64,000 nucleotides of DNA from Clostridium rectalis (GCF_900626095.1 NZ_UYZZ01000003.1:98889-162888); one strand, 5' to 3'; shown: positions 18,495 to 29,136, counted from the first letter of the stretch. The notes: generated by a model not told the origin, from the letters alone. Numbers and translations: made by a program.

Positions 18495-20085
18495 TTTTAT
18501 CCCCCTTTGGAATGTTCACTAAAAACTCAGCACCATCTCCAATTTGTGAAAACACTTTAATCTTTCCATCTAAATTTTTTATTACCTCCTTCACTAATGA
18601 AAGACCTTTTCCCCTATTTTCACCCTTTGTTGAAAATCCACTTTGAAAAATATGATGTATTTTATCTTTTTCTATTCCACCTCCTGTATCTTTTACCCTT
18701 ATAATTAATTCATAATTACTCTCATTTATAAAAATTTCTATAATTTTATCTTGCTTCTCATTTAAACTTACTGATTCTATTGAGTTTTCTAATAAATTTC
18801 CTATTATTGTTACCAAAGCATTACTATTTATTTTACCATGAAATTTATTTAAATTACTTTCAGAATTAATAAATAAATCAACACCTAATTCCTTTGCTCT
18901 GCTTATTTTCCCAAGCATCAACGCAGCAATAGTAGTATCCTCTATTTTATTCATTACCAGACTTATCTTTTGTTGTTGTTCTTTTTTTTGTTTTATAATA
19001 TATTTTTTTGCTTCTTCTATTTCATTTATTTGAATGAGTCCTAATATTACATGTAGTTTATTCATAAATTCATGATTATTTGCTCTTAAAGCCTCCACTA
19101 CCTGTTTTACACCTGTGACCTCCTCTGCCAATTTCATAACTTCTGTTTTATCTCTAAATATAGTTACTGCTCCAATAGTTTTATTTTTATTTTTTATGGG
19201 TATTCTGTTAGTAAGTATAAATGTATCATTTATTATCATCTCTTTATTATACTGAGGTTGTCCATCTTTTAGCACAAATGATAGATTAGAATTGGAAATC
19301 AAATTTAATATATCTTTTCCTATAAAATCTTCTTCATGTTTTTTTAATATAGTTAAAGCTGTTTTATTATAAAAAGTAATTTTTAGTTTTTCATCTACTG
19401 CTATTATTCCTTCATTAAGTGCATCTAACACTTCCTGTTTTTGTATAAATAATTTAGATATTTGTTCTGCTTCATATCCTAAAAGACTTTCTTTTACACT
19501 TTTAGAAATAATAAGCGCTCCCACGCTTCCAATTAAAAGTCCTGATAATATTACTAAAATAATAAATGTTATAGTCTCATATTTTCCACCCTCTACATTT
19601 TCAGTCAATACCTTTGAAGTAACAAATCCAATAACCTGATTATTTTCATCATTAACTTTAACAAAACATATAAGCAATTTACCAAAACTTTCAACTCTAT
19701 CCTCCACATACACCCTTCCTTCTAAGTGATTAATCCCTAATTTTTTAAACGATTTCTTTTTTATAGTGTCCCCCTTCAAAGAACCATATCTATTACCGCT
19801 TAAATCCATAATTATAATTGAATCTATATTTTTTGTAGCTTGCAAAACATCATCTAAATACTTTTTTAATATAGACGAATCCTCATTATTTTTTAAGGAA
19901 TTTATTACTGTAGGTGATCTTGCTACACTTTTACTTATATTCATTAAATTTATTTCTGCATCTTTTCTCATACCTGATATTCTCATTTGATATATAAATA
20001 TTATGGTAACAACTAAAGAAATAGAGACAACTAAAATATTTAGCATTGCAATTTTAGTCCTTAATTTTAAGTTAATCCTTTTCAT
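18487..20085 (-). CDS. CitA/DcuS-family sensor histidine kinase
   Basis: 532 aa. TM1 lies near 12-32, an extracytoplasmic Cache/PAS-type sensor at about 35-165, TM2 near 170-195, a cytoplasmic PAS at about 215-325, then the SPOB-type dimerisation helix with the phospho-accepting His in NNHEFMNKLHVILGLIQ and an HATPase with the N box ENSIES, DTGGGIE and GKGLSLV. This is the layout of C4-dicarboxylate and citrate sensors (DcuS, CitA, MalK). It probably senses external malate, fumarate or aspartate. AGGTATG precedes the ATG. Confidence 0.92.
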   Translation of the reverse strand: MKRINLKLRTKIAMLNILVVSISLVVTIIFIYQMRISGMRKDAEINLMNISKSVARSPTVINSLKNNEDSSILKKYLDDVLQATKNIDSIIIMDLSGNRYGSLKGDTIKKKSFKKLGINHLEGRVYVEDRVESFGKLLICFVKVNDENNQVIGFVTSKVLTENVEGGKYETITFIILVILSGLLIGSVGALIISKSVKESLLGYEAEQISKLFIQKQEVLDALNEGIIAVDEKLKITFYNKTALTILKKHEEDFIGKDILNLISNSNLSFVLKDGQPQYNKEMIINDTFILTNRIPIKNKNKTIGAVTIFRDKTEVMKLAEEVTGVKQVVEALRANNHEFMNKLHVILGLIQINEIEEAKKYIIKQKKEQQQKISLVMNKIEDTTIAALMLGKISRAKELGVDLFINSESNLNKFHGKINSNALVTIIGNLLENSIESVSLNEKQDKIIEIFINESNYELIIRVKDTGGGIEKDKIHHIFQSGFSTKGENRGKGLSLVKEVIKNLDGKIKVFSQIGDGAEFLVNIPKGDKND

Positions 20086-20121
20086 ATTAATACATACCTC
20101 TATACTTCCTTTATAAACTAA

Positions 20122-20160
20122 TTATAGTAAAAAACCTATAGGTTTACATCCCATAGGTTT
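20122..20160 (-). terminator. Probable intrinsic terminator
   Basis: On the minus strand AAACCTATGGG and an AAACCTATAGGTTT palindrome form a stem followed by TTTTTTA, between the lipoprotein gene and the kinase gene. Confidence 0.6.
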
Positions 20161-20177
20161 ACAATTACAAAAACAAT

Positions 20178-21104
20178 TTACTTTTTCCCTCTATTATAAC
20201 TTCCTGGCTTACAATTAAAGCTTATATTTTTACCATCACTTGTTGCAACTATTGTTCCATTTTCATCTGTTCTATACAATTTCACTCCTGTTTCTCTAAG
20301 TTTTCCAACAATCTCCTTATGGGGATGTCCATAATCATTTCCTCTACCAGCACAAACCACTGCATATTTGGGCTTTACTCTTTTTAAAAATTCATTTGTT
20401 GTAGAACTATGACTTCCGTGATGTCCCAATTTTAAAACATCTGCTGATATGTTAAATCCCTTTTTAAGAATTTCTTTTTCTGATACTCCCTCTGCATCTC
20501 CAGCAAATAAAAAGGATTTATTATTATGCGTAACTTTTACTACTATGGAATAGTTATTTATATTATCATACTTACTCTTATTTGGTGCCATTATCTCACA
20601 GACAGTGTCACCAAAATTAAATTTTTCACCTGCAACAGGTTCTTTAGCCTTTATATTTTTACTTTTCATAGCAGATACTACATCTTTAAATGTTTTTGTA
20701 TTAGCAGTCTTTTTAGGCATATACATAGTGCCTATATTAAAATTTTTTATTATATCATCCATTCCACCTATATGGTCTTCATGAGGATGGGTAGCAATTA
20801 AAAAATCTATTTTTTTTACAGCAACATTATTTAAATATTTTATCAAATTTTTTGCGGATGCATTTGTTCCTGCATCTATAAGCATATTTTTATCTTCAAA
20901 CTGTAATAGAATGCTATCTCCCTGTCCCACATCAATATAATGTACCTTTAACTTACCTTTTTCCGTTACATTTTCCTTAGAATTATTTAATACATCTTTA
21001 TTTACTTCTATGTTACAACCACCTATAGTTAAAACCAAAAATACTATAATCAAACATTGAATAAATTTTAGTAATGTATTATTATTTTTTAATATCTTAG
21101 TCAC
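20178..21104 (-). CDS. Lipoprotein with ComEC/Rec2-type metallo-beta-lactamase fold
   Basis: 308 aa. A lipoprotein signal peptide ends in LTIGGC (lipobox Cys near residue 30). An MBL-fold hydrolase follows: GQGDSILL, the metal motif HPHEDHIGG, FAGDAEG and HHGSHSSTT. This matches stand-alone relatives of the ComEC C-terminal domain, which are thought to act on nucleic acid or phosphoester outside the membrane. No ComEC channel domain is present. The start is GTG; a weak ribosome site (GGCGG) lies 7 bases before it. Monocistronic. Confidence 0.88.
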   Translation of the reverse strand: MTKILKNNNTLLKFIQCLIIVFLVLTIGGCNIEVNKDVLNNSKENVTEKGKLKVHYIDVGQGDSILLQFEDKNMLIDAGTNASAKNLIKYLNNVAVKKIDFLIATHPHEDHIGGMDDIIKNFNIGTMYMPKKTANTKTFKDVVSAMKSKNIKAKEPVAGEKFNFGDTVCEIMAPNKSKYDNINNYSIVVKVTHNNKSFLFAGDAEGVSEKEILKKGFNISADVLKLGHHGSHSSTTNEFLKRVKPKYAVVCAGRGNDYGHPHKEIVGKLRETGVKLYRTDENGTIVATSDGKNISFNCKPGSYNRGKK

Positions 21105-21259
21105 CTCTACACCGCCTCACAATAAATACATATCATAATATTACCATAAATACCTACTTAAAACCCTAAAATTTTCCCACATATTCTTATCTATTTACAG
21201 AAATTAGTATATCTTCATATTTTAAAACATAGCTCCTGTCTTTTAATAAATTAACTGAT

Positions 21260-21958
21260 TTACTCTAAACCTGATTCATAAGATTTAATTAACTTATAGG
21301 GAAATCCTTTATATTTCATATCCTCCATAATTTTTTTATAATCATATTTAATCTCAATAATCTCTATATTAAAAAGTTTGTCTAATCTTATATCTAATAT
21401 ACCATATGTAGGATTAGGTCTTCCTATTTTAGGTTTACCTACACTTCCATCATTTATAATAAACTTATTTTGTGCTTTTTTTATATATGGTATATGCGTA
21501 TGAGCACAAACTAAAACATCCTCTCTTAGATTTACTATTATTTCCTTAATTTCTTCATTATCCTCCTTTAAATATTCATTTATAGATCTATGGCTACCAT
21601 GTACAAACAATATCCTTAACTTTTCAAATTTCAAACTTATTTTACTAGGTAAACTTTTGATAAACTCTTTATTTTCATCTGTGAGTTCATTCACCGTAAA
21701 AGGCAGTGAAAATTGGTTTATTTCTGTATCCCTAATATAACTAAATTTATTGTCAATAACTGATACATCATAGTTACCTTTAATTGATATTATGTTATTT
21801 GTTTTTATAATATTTACCACTTCATTTGGAAAACTTCCATATCCAACTAAATCTCCAAGATTTATAATACAATCCACTTCTCTATCTTTTATATCCTTAA
21901 GTACATTATCTAATGCAAAAATATTTCCATGTATATCTGATATAACTGCTATTCTCAA
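21260..21958 (-). CDS. Calcineurin-like metallophosphoesterase (YfcE/MJ0936-like)
   Basis: 232 aa, starting at TTG 21958 with GGAGGGGG five bases upstream; the frame's earlier TTG at 21973 is inside that site. Metal ligands: SDIHGN, NLGDLVGYG, KGNYD, FVHGSHRS and CAHTHIP, with GSVGKPKIGRPN as the typical C-terminal signature. The family hydrolyses phosphodiesters; the substrate is not predictable. Cytoplasmic, apparently a single gene. Confidence 0.88.
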   Translation of the reverse strand: MRIAVISDIHGNIFALDNVLKDIKDREVDCIINLGDLVGYGSFPNEVVNIIKTNNIISIKGNYDVSVIDNKFSYIRDTEINQFSLPFTVNELTDENKEFIKSLPSKISLKFEKLRILFVHGSHRSINEYLKEDNEEIKEIIVNLREDVLVCAHTHIPYIKKAQNKFIINDGSVGKPKIGRPNPTYGILDIRLDKLFNIEIIEIKYDYKKIMEDMKYKGFPYKLIKSYESGLE

Positions 21959-22161
21959 TTTTACCCCCTCCAACTCTATTAAATTTTATCAAAAAATTTT
22001 ACTCTTTTCAATTTTAGTTAAAATTTTGGCAATAATATTATTATAAAAAAAGAAGTATTTTTTATAAATACTAAATAATATTCAAAACAAATTTCTATTA
22101 AATATATATTTTTTATCTATTAATGTGGTTATTTGAATATATCGATTATAATTAGATAACA

Positions 22162-22192
22162 TTAAAAAGGACTGTTAATAAAACAGTCCTTT
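22162..22192 (-). terminator. Intrinsic terminator
   Basis: AAAGGACTGTT and AACAGTCCTTT arms followed on the minus strand by TTTAATG. It ends the preT-preA pair. Confidence 0.85.
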
Positions 22193-23426
22193 AAATTACT
22201 ATATCTCTCTTTCTACAATTATCCTTGAATTTTACTTCCCCAAACTCAATACAATTTGCAGGGCACACATTACTACACAAATGACAACCAACACAATTTT
22301 CTATCTCTAGTTGTGGGGTTCTATCTTCCTTATTCCATTTTATTGCTTGATGTCCTCCATCATAACAAGATATATAACACCTTCCACATCCTACACACCT
22401 ATGAAAATTAAATTCAGGATAAATTATATAATCTCTTTCCAAATTTTCTGGTGGAACAATATTTTTTACTGCTAATCCCACCATCTCTTTAACAGTTTTA
22501 AATCCCTTTTCTTCCATATAAAAACTCAACCCACTTATCATATCTTCAACTATTCTATACCCATATTGCATTACTGCAGTAGTAACTTGAACATTACTTG
22601 CTCCAAGCATTATAAACTCTAAGGCATCTTCCCAAGTCTCAATACCTCCTATGCCACTTATAGGTACATTTTTTAATTCATTGCATTTAGCTAATTCACA
22701 TATGAATCTTAATGCAATAGGTTTTATTGCCTTTCCAGAATAACCAGATATAGAAGACTTGCCATTTATAATAGGCAATGCTGATAATTTATTTAAATCT
22801 ATATTTATTATACTTTTTATTGTATTTATAGCTGCTATTCCATTAGCACCTCCTTCAATTGATGCAATGGCAGGCGTTTTCATATTGCCTATATTTGGTG
22901 TCATCTTAGCCAATACAGGAAGTTTACTTCCTTTTTTAGTAGCTTTAGAATACATTTTAACTAGATTCTTACTTTGTCCAACATCTACCCCCATTGAATG
23001 ACTTGTCATTTGAGGACAAGAAAAATTACATTCTATAATATCTGCCCCTGCCTGCTCCACTACTTTAGCTAATTTGGTCCACTCTTCTTCATTCTGCCCC
23101 ATAATAGAAGCTACTAAAACTTTATCTGGATAATTTTCCTTTATTTTTTTAATTTGTTCAAGATTATATTCTAAACCATGCTCTGCTATTTGCTCCATAT
23201 TTTTAAAACCTATAAAAGATATCCCTTCTTTATTCAAATTACAAAATCTAGGTGAAACTTCATTTGCAATAAAAAATCCAATTGTTTTAAATACAACTCC
23301 ACCCCATCCATTATCAAAAGCTTTAGCACACATTTCATAATTATTTGATACTGGAGATGAAGATAAGAAAAATGGGTTTTCACAATTTACTCCACAAAAC
23401 TCAATAGAAAGATCTGCCTTTTTCAT
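22191..23426 (-). CDS. preA: Dihydropyrimidine dehydrogenase subunit B-like (PreA)
   Basis: 411 aa. A DHOD-like FMN barrel (about 1-310; [40 protein letters not shown]) is followed by two 4Fe-4S ferredoxin motifs, [15 protein letters not shown] and [15 protein letters not shown]. With the flavoprotein encoded just upstream it matches the NAD-dependent PreTA enzyme that reduces uracil and thymine. The ATG shares one base with the preceding stop (TGATG), so translation is coupled. The substrate could also be another pyrimidine. Confidence 0.9.
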   Translation of the reverse strand: MKKADLSIEFCGVNCENPFFLSSSPVSNNYEMCAKAFDNGWGGVVFKTIGFFIANEVSPRFCNLNKEGISFIGFKNMEQIAEHGLEYNLEQIKKIKENYPDKVLVASIMGQNEEEWTKLAKVVEQAGADIIECNFSCPQMTSHSMGVDVGQSKNLVKMYSKATKKGSKLPVLAKMTPNIGNMKTPAIASIEGGANGIAAINTIKSIINIDLNKLSALPIINGKSSISGYSGKAIKPIALRFICELAKCNELKNVPISGIGGIETWEDALEFIMLGASNVQVTTAVMQYGYRIVEDMISGLSFYMEEKGFKTVKEMVGLAVKNIVPPENLERDYIIYPEFNFHRCVGCGRCYISCYDGGHQAIKWNKEDRTPQLEIENCVGCHLCSNVCPANCIEFGEVKFKDNCRKRDIVI

Positions 23427-24742
23427 CAAACTCCCTCCTCTTTTACTGTAGCTACTTCGTCTGAAGATTTATTTTCTTCCCTTTTATTACTTAAATATGC
23501 ATCTATACCATTTGCAGCTTTTGTACCTGATGCCACAGAATATACTACGTTTCTATCACCTTCTATAATATCTCCACAAGCAAAAATACCATCTAAATTG
23601 GTTTTACAATTGTTATCTATAATTACTCCATTTTCATTTTTGTCTATATATCCTAGTTCTTCTAAATCACTCAATTCTTGACCTATAGCAAATATTATCA
23701 TATCAGCTTCTAATTCTAATTTAGATTTATCAAACATTCCTTGAAATTTAACACTAGTTGCATATTTATCTTTACCATTAATCTCAATTGGTATAAAACC
23801 AGTAAAAACAGGTATATTTAAATATGTTAAAAATTTTTTACCATGAGCTTTAGCAGGCATTTTTTCTATATTTCTTCTATAAACTACTTTTACATCTTCA
23901 GCACCTAAAAATTTAGCTGTTGCCGCAGCATCTATAGCTACATCTCCTCCCCCTATAACGATTACTTTATTGCCTAGTTTTATGTTCCCTTTATTTATTT
24001 TTGCCTCTTCTAAAAAGTCCACCCCTTTTATTACTCCCTTTAATTCCTTGCCCTTTATATCTATATATTTGCTTTTTTGTAATCCGCAAGCTATTAAAAT
24101 AGCCTTAAATTCATCTTCTATTAAAGATTTAAAGCTTTTATCTCTATTTATTTTGCAATTCAACTTAAATTCTACTCCTAATTCTTTAATATAATTTATT
24201 TCATAGTCTACAATCTCACTTGAAAGTTTATATGGCGGTATTCCATAACTTAGCCAACCTCCAGCTTTTTCTTTGTCTTCAAAAACAGTAACCTTATATC
24301 CTTTTTGTGCTAAATTAGCAGCTGCGGATAGTCCACTAGGACCTGATCCAATAATTGCTACCTTTTCTTTATCAAAAGCAGCTTTCTCTAATATCCTTAT
24401 GTCATTAGTTTTTTCATAATGAATTAAATATCTTTGTATTTCTCCTATTTTTACGGGTGTATCAATACCGCATTTACTACAAGCTCCTTCGCAGTATTTA
24501 TCATGTGGACACACTCTTGAACATACTCCCGCTAATACATTGTTTTCCCTAATAGTTTCTATAGCCCCTTTTAAATTTCTGAATCTCAATGATCTTATAA
24601 ACTTTGCTGGATTAGTATTGGCAGGGCAAGCTTTACTACAAGGTGCATCATAACATAATAGGCATCTTGTTGCCTCTTCAATTACTTTATGTGGTGTATA
24701 CACCTTTTTTATTTCTTGCAAATACCCTATACTTTCTTTCAT
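23426..24742 (-). CDS. preT: Dihydropyrimidine dehydrogenase subunit A-like flavoprotein (PreT)
   Basis: 438 aa, starting at ATG 24742 behind GGAGGAGAGAAT; codons further upstream lack a ribosome site. The N-terminal Fe-S domain holds [17 protein letters not shown] and [21 protein letters not shown]-binding [17 protein letters not shown] and NAD-binding [12 protein letters not shown] follow. It is the electron-input subunit for PreA, and the same fold is used as GltD-like subunits. The order preT-preA with one shared base supports the PreTA assignment. Confidence 0.9.
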   Translation of the reverse strand: MKESIGYLQEIKKVYTPHKVIEEATRCLLCYDAPCSKACPANTNPAKFIRSLRFRNLKGAIETIRENNVLAGVCSRVCPHDKYCEGACSKCGIDTPVKIGEIQRYLIHYEKTNDIRILEKAAFDKEKVAIIGSGPSGLSAAANLAQKGYKVTVFEDKEKAGGWLSYGIPPYKLSSEIVDYEINYIKELGVEFKLNCKINRDKSFKSLIEDEFKAILIACGLQKSKYIDIKGKELKGVIKGVDFLEEAKINKGNIKLGNKVIVIGGGDVAIDAAATAKFLGAEDVKVVYRRNIEKMPAKAHGKKFLTYLNIPVFTGFIPIEINGKDKYATSVKFQGMFDKSKLELEADMIIFAIGQELSDLEELGYIDKNENGVIIDNNCKTNLDGIFACGDIIEGDRNVVYSVASGTKAANGIDAYLSNKREENKSSDEVATVKEEGV

Positions 24743-24922
24743 ATTCTCTCCTCCAACCATGTTAATTTTTAAAATAACACAGTAATATTTTACCATTTAT
24801 CCAACTTTATTTCCATATATTTTTTTAAAATTAAAAATTTTCCAAAAACATTAATTTTTATTTTATTGTATTATGAATATATTTATCGATTTTAAAGAAA
24901 AATAGATGTGGAGGTGTTTTTA

Positions 24923-25381
24923 ATGATTCAATTAACAGAAAAAGAAACTTTACTACTTAAAGATTTGAAAAGCCATGAGGAACAGTGTATTGAAAAATAC
25001 AATAATTATGCTGGAAAAGCTTCTGATCCTCAATTAAAACAATTATTTAATTTTCATGCCCAACAAGAACAACAACATCTTAACACTATAAATACAATTT
25101 TAAGTGGTCAGCTTCCTAATATGAATTCTAATGCTAGTGGTAATAACCAAAAACCAACTAACTTCTCAAATTCTAATGCAAATTCCCCTGAGGATGCATA
25201 TTTATGCAAAGATTTACTTATGACTGAAAAATATGTTTCTGGAGCTTATGATACCAGTATTTTCGAATTTACAAATAGTAATATCCGTCAATCTCTAAAT
25301 CATATCCAAAAAGAAGAACAGCAACATGGAGAAGACATCTTTAAATATATGGAAAGCAAAGGTATGTATAACCCACAATAA
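24923..25381 (+). CDS. CotF-family spore coat protein
   Basis: 152 aa, starting at ATG 24923 behind GGAGGTG; the GTG at 24908 lies before that site. A ferritin-like helical layout with paired ExxxH-type helices (HEEQCIEKYNNYAGKA, FHAQQEQQHL), an Asn/Ser-rich linker (about 65-95), then YLCKDLLMTEKYVSGAYDT and a final helix IQKEEQQHGEDIF. This matches clostridial CotF-like coat proteins, implying expression in sporulation. No mother-cell sigma promoter was verified. Flanked by its own terminator. Confidence 0.8.
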   Translation: MIQLTEKETLLLKDLKSHEEQCIEKYNNYAGKASDPQLKQLFNFHAQQEQQHLNTINTILSGQLPNMNSNASGNNQKPTNFSNSNANSPEDAYLCKDLLMTEKYVSGAYDTSIFEFTNSNIRQSLNHIQKEEQQHGEDIFKYMESKGMYNPQ

Positions 25382-25383
25382 AT

Positions 25384-25420
25384 TAAAAGCATGTATCAAT
25401 AAATGATACATGCTTTTAAT
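25384..25420. terminator. Bidirectional terminator
   Basis: AAAAGCATGTATCA and TGATACATGCTTTT arms with a 5-base loop, between the convergent coat-protein and lipase genes. Confidence 0.9.
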
Positions 25421-26677
25421 TTATTGTATTTCAGGAAGTGAATTTAATCCATTTATTAATTTTTTATACCATGGAATAACATATCCTGATTTGTGTATTA
25501 TATCTTCATGATCCATATTCTCCAATAAAGGCATATCATTCCATTTCCCAATTTGTGGCTTGCCATTAAATTTCACTATCTCATCCTTTGAACTAATCTT
25601 AGGTCCATTTTGACTGATAACATTTACAAAGCCATCATTAGGTTGCCAATTTTCATCTATAGTCACCCGTCCTGGTTCATTTCGAGTATATCTTCCCATT
25701 ATTACTGAATTAGGTATAAATAAAGGATTCATATACTTTACATCTGGTATGGAATTCCCTGTTATATGAGACACTTTAGTTGCTTTAGTAGTCCATGAAA
25801 AATAATATTTATCTTTTTTTGCTGTTACCCACTTATTTATTTCTCTCGCACCATCTGTACTTAAATCCCATACACTTATATCCTTAGTATCTTTCCATAT
25901 ATTACTATTGAAAACCTTTTTAAAATATTGCAAAGTTAATTCATTTTTTTCCTTTTTTAATCCCCATTGATCTAATTTAAAGTCAAATACAGGTTTATTT
26001 AAATAACCAGTTATACTTCCAATTCCACCCATTAGCTTTTGAGCAAAATCTACTAATACGTTTCCACTACCCTCATCTGCTAAGGTAGTACCGTCATGAG
26101 GTGATGATATAGAGGTAACGCTAGCTAAAAACTGTTGCTCTCCCTTGAAAAGAGTTGATAATTCCTTTTCATCTGTCACACCTCTTTCTTCTTCACTACC
26201 TTCCTCAAGAAGTTGATCTAACACTCTTATAGTTTGTCCACCCATACTATGACCTACAATATGAACTTTATTTATTTTATCTTCTTTGTTAACTCTTCCC
26301 CATTGTGGATAAATTCCTTTATATGTTCTTCCATACCTAGCATGCCCATATTTTTTTGAATGAGCCTTTCCATAGTCAACGGTTCCACCTTTTATATAAG
26401 CATAAAGTTCACATGCCCTGTCCCAATTACTAGCTACGGGACCTACTGCTGCTACATAGACATCATACCCGTCTTTTCTAAGCTGCTTTTCTAAATCCGT
26501 AAATGCTCCCCAATAATGATATAACGGAATCTCATCCTTTCCCCAACCCATGAAACCATGTACAAGTACTGTTGGATGGCCCATATTTTTATGTTCTGTC
26601 TCAGCCTTTACTGATACTTTTAGCATAATCACTAAAAACAAAGCTAAAAATCCAGAAATAAACTTAAACCTGCGCAT
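25421..26677 (-). CDS. Secreted triacylglycerol lipase (family I.5-like)
   Basis: 418 aa with a signal peptide (about 1-25, ending VKA). The alpha/beta-hydrolase nucleophile is Ser144 in VGHSMGGQT; the oxyanion region is VLVHGFMGWG. The catalytic Asp is likely in the WDLSTDGARE region and the His in ENMDHEDII. The inserted lid/zinc region (YGHARYGRTYKG, GIYPQWG) is typical of Geobacillus/Staphylococcus-type lipases. Related C. botulinum esterases are reported to cleave polyesters. Lipase on egg yolk is a classic trait of this group. Monocistronic, GGGGGATAATT before the ATG. Confidence 0.93.
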   Translation of the reverse strand: MRRFKFISGFLALFLVIMLKVSVKAETEHKNMGHPTVLVHGFMGWGKDEIPLYHYWGAFTDLEKQLRKDGYDVYVAAVGPVASNWDRACELYAYIKGGTVDYGKAHSKKYGHARYGRTYKGIYPQWGRVNKEDKINKVHIVGHSMGGQTIRVLDQLLEEGSEEERGVTDEKELSTLFKGEQQFLASVTSISSPHDGTTLADEGSGNVLVDFAQKLMGGIGSITGYLNKPVFDFKLDQWGLKKEKNELTLQYFKKVFNSNIWKDTKDISVWDLSTDGAREINKWVTAKKDKYYFSWTTKATKVSHITGNSIPDVKYMNPLFIPNSVIMGRYTRNEPGRVTIDENWQPNDGFVNVISQNGPKISSKDEIVKFNGKPQIGKWNDMPLLENMDHEDIIHKSGYVIPWYKKLINGLNSLPEIQ

Positions 26678-26885
26678 AATTATCCCCCTTTTTACTAATT
26701 ACTATGTTAGATAATATTATATTTTAACATTTCTGTAAATAATTTTATTTATACATACTTTTACATTATACAACAATCAAAACATTTTTTATCATACGCA
26801 GCTATTAAGTTGGAAAATTTTATGTATTTTCCCCCATTATTATGTCATAAAATATATGATAATAATATATATCCAATTAACAAAT

Positions 26886-28682
26886 TTACATATCTATACC
26901 AGCCATCTTCATAAGGTATAGTGCATTTCGTGTTGTTGAAACTCCAGGTTTTAATTTATAATCAAAATATATTTTATTATTTTTATAGTATTCTTTAAAA
27001 TGGTAATTTTTAACTTTACTATTTTTATTCTCTAAATCCCCTAATTCCAAATCATGTGTTGATACTAACCCTAATACATTTTCATTGCTTAATTTATTTA
27101 TTAAAATCTCGGCTCCAGTGTGTCTATCTAATGAATTAGTTCCCTTAAATATTTCATCTAATAAAAATAAAATTGGTTTCCCCGATTTCACACCTTTCAT
27201 AAGTTTTTTAATTCTTAAAATTTCACCATAAAATGAAGATATATTTCTTTCCAAATTATCATCTATTCTCATACAAGTATAAATATCCATTTTACTACAA
27301 CAAAATTCTGTTGCGCAAACAACTGAACCTATTTGAGCTAATAGTATATTTATGCCTACAGTTCTTAAAAATGTGCTTTTACCAGACATATTAGATCCTG
27401 TTATTAATAAAATCTTATGATCCTCCCCTATAGTAAAATCATTACATACCTTTTCACTATCTAAAAGAGGGTGCCCAACTTTTTTCCCCTTTATACTAAA
27501 ACTATTTTTATTAAATTTAGGCATTGTCCATTGAGGATTTTCATAGCACATAATAGATAAACTAGAAATTTCTTCAGTACGCCCTATTGCACATAACCAT
27601 TTCTCCAATTCATATGAATACTGCTTCTTCCAATTTTCTAACATTATCATACATCTATAATCCCATAATAATAATATATTTGATAAAATATAAAATAAAT
27701 TTTTCCTATCTGATGTAAAACCAGATATATTACTTAAAGCCCTTATTCCTTTTAAAGCTTTATTTTCTTCATTATTCATAATTTTTTCTTTTATTTCTTT
27801 TAAATATTTACTTTGAAAATTCTTTTCACCTATAAGTTTTAACATGTTAGCATATCCACCTATAATTTTTTTATAATGATATACCATATCTAATGCATTA
27901 TTTCTTTCGTCATTTTTTATTTTTAATATAACTGCTTGAAGAAACAACATAAAAAGTGGATAGTAAAAAGAAATATATTTTGTAAAGTACATTATAATGG
28001 TTATTAAGGTTATTGTAGGTAACAATAAGGTAAAAAATTTTAAGCTTTTCTTATTATATAAACTGCACTTCTCTTTTCCCCAAATTATTAATTTTTTCAC
28101 ATCTTCATTATTATTTATACAAAGTCCTTCTGATTGAAGTCTTTGTCTCCATGCTATATTATGAGCCATTTCTTTTATGGCCTCTTGTCTTTCATAAATT
28201 TGATCTATACTAAATTTGCAATTTTCTAATGAATTTTTTAATTCTTTTCTACCCATGTATGTAGTTGTTTCATTTAAATACTGAAAAAGAGAAGCCTTGC
28301 CAAACAAATCTAAATCTTTTGAATATGAATGCTCTTCATCTATAAACTCATTTCCATCATCTTTAAACCCTTTCCAATCACCTTTCATTCTAATTACTGA
28401 TTTTTCATTTATTTGGCATATCTTTTCTACTACGCCTTTATTTTTTATTAATTTATCTTGTTTTTTAGCTAATAAAAGAAATCCACTTGTAAAAATGACT
28501 ATACTTAATATAAGTAAATAATAATTATGAAATCTATAATAGCTTACAATAGAAAACACTATAGCTGAGATAAAAGTTATCATTCTTAATGCACTTATAA
28601 AATTTATAGTTTCTCTTTGTCTTTTTAATAGACTTTCATATTTCTGTATTCTTTTAATATAATTATTTTCTATATTCTCCAT
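26886..28682 (-). CDS. Membrane-anchored MutS-like ATPase
   Basis: 598 aa. The N-terminus has two hydrophobic helices (about 33-50 and 53-72), with another hydrophobic pair at about 212-250. A helical core follows, then a MutS-type ABC ATPase with Walker A TGSNMSGKSTFL, Walker B FLLDEIFKGTNSLDR and the switch SVVSTHD-like LGLVSTHDLEL. It lacks the mismatch-recognition domain I, so a role in mismatch repair is unlikely. Firmicutes carry uncharacterised proteins of this kind. Monocistronic; the function is unknown to me. Confidence 0.85.
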   Translation of the reverse strand: MENIENNYIKRIQKYESLLKRQRETINFISALRMITFISAIVFSIVSYYRFHNYYLLILSIVIFTSGFLLLAKKQDKLIKNKGVVEKICQINEKSVIRMKGDWKGFKDDGNEFIDEEHSYSKDLDLFGKASLFQYLNETTTYMGRKELKNSLENCKFSIDQIYERQEAIKEMAHNIAWRQRLQSEGLCINNNEDVKKLIIWGKEKCSLYNKKSLKFFTLLLPTITLITIIMYFTKYISFYYPLFMLFLQAVILKIKNDERNNALDMVYHYKKIIGGYANMLKLIGEKNFQSKYLKEIKEKIMNNEENKALKGIRALSNISGFTSDRKNLFYILSNILLLWDYRCMIMLENWKKQYSYELEKWLCAIGRTEEISSLSIMCYENPQWTMPKFNKNSFSIKGKKVGHPLLDSEKVCNDFTIGEDHKILLITGSNMSGKSTFLRTVGINILLAQIGSVVCATEFCCSKMDIYTCMRIDDNLERNISSFYGEILRIKKLMKGVKSGKPILFLLDEIFKGTNSLDRHTGAEILINKLSNENVLGLVSTHDLELGDLENKNSKVKNYHFKEYYKNNKIYFDYKLKPGVSTTRNALYLMKMAGIDM

Positions 28683-28708
28683 TTTCTCACCTGCCTGTTA
28701 TTTTTTTA

Positions 28709-28746
28709 TAATACTAAAGGGATTGTATTTACAATCCCTTTAGTAT
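28709..28746 (-). terminator. Intrinsic terminator
   Basis: ATACTAAAGGGATTGTA pairs with TACAATCCCTTTAGTAT, at the stop codon of the YbjQ-like gene, with T-rich sequence following on the minus strand. Confidence 0.85.
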
Positions 28747-29060
28747 TAAATAAACTTAACCGCTGTTCCTGTAGCAATTACAGCTATAGCACTTCCTTGG
28801 GTCATGCTTGTCATAGTATAACGTATATTTAATACAGCATCTGCTCCTAAACTCTCCCCTTTCTTTTTTATCTTATCCAATGCTTTTGTTCTTGCATCAT
28901 CAACCATTTCACTATACCCTGTTAATTCTCCACCTACTAAATTCTTAAATCCTGCCATGATATCTTTTCCAAAATTTTTAGCATAAACAGCACTACAATT
29001 CACCATATCTAAAAATTCAATTTCTTTTCCTGGTATTTTATCCATATTCGTAATAATCAT
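28746..29060 (-). CDS. YbjQ/UPF0145 family protein
   Basis: 104 aa, the full length of the family. Seen: IPGKEIEFLDMVNCSAVYAKNFGKDIMAG, the YSEMVDDARTKALDKIKKKGESLGADAVLNIRY core and a small hydrophobic C-terminus. These proteins form pentamers like the heavy-metal-binding YbjQ, but the biochemical role is not established. AAGGAGTGAAC precedes the ATG. Followed at once by a terminator. Confidence 0.9.
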   Translation of the reverse strand: MIITNMDKIPGKEIEFLDMVNCSAVYAKNFGKDIMAGFKNLVGGELTGYSEMVDDARTKALDKIKKKGESLGADAVLNIRYTMTSMTQGSAIAVIATGTAVKFI

Positions 29061-29136
29061 CTATGTTCACTCCTTAAAGTATAATATATTTCCTTACACA
29101 ATAAAATATATTTTTAACTTTCAAATAAATCTACGA

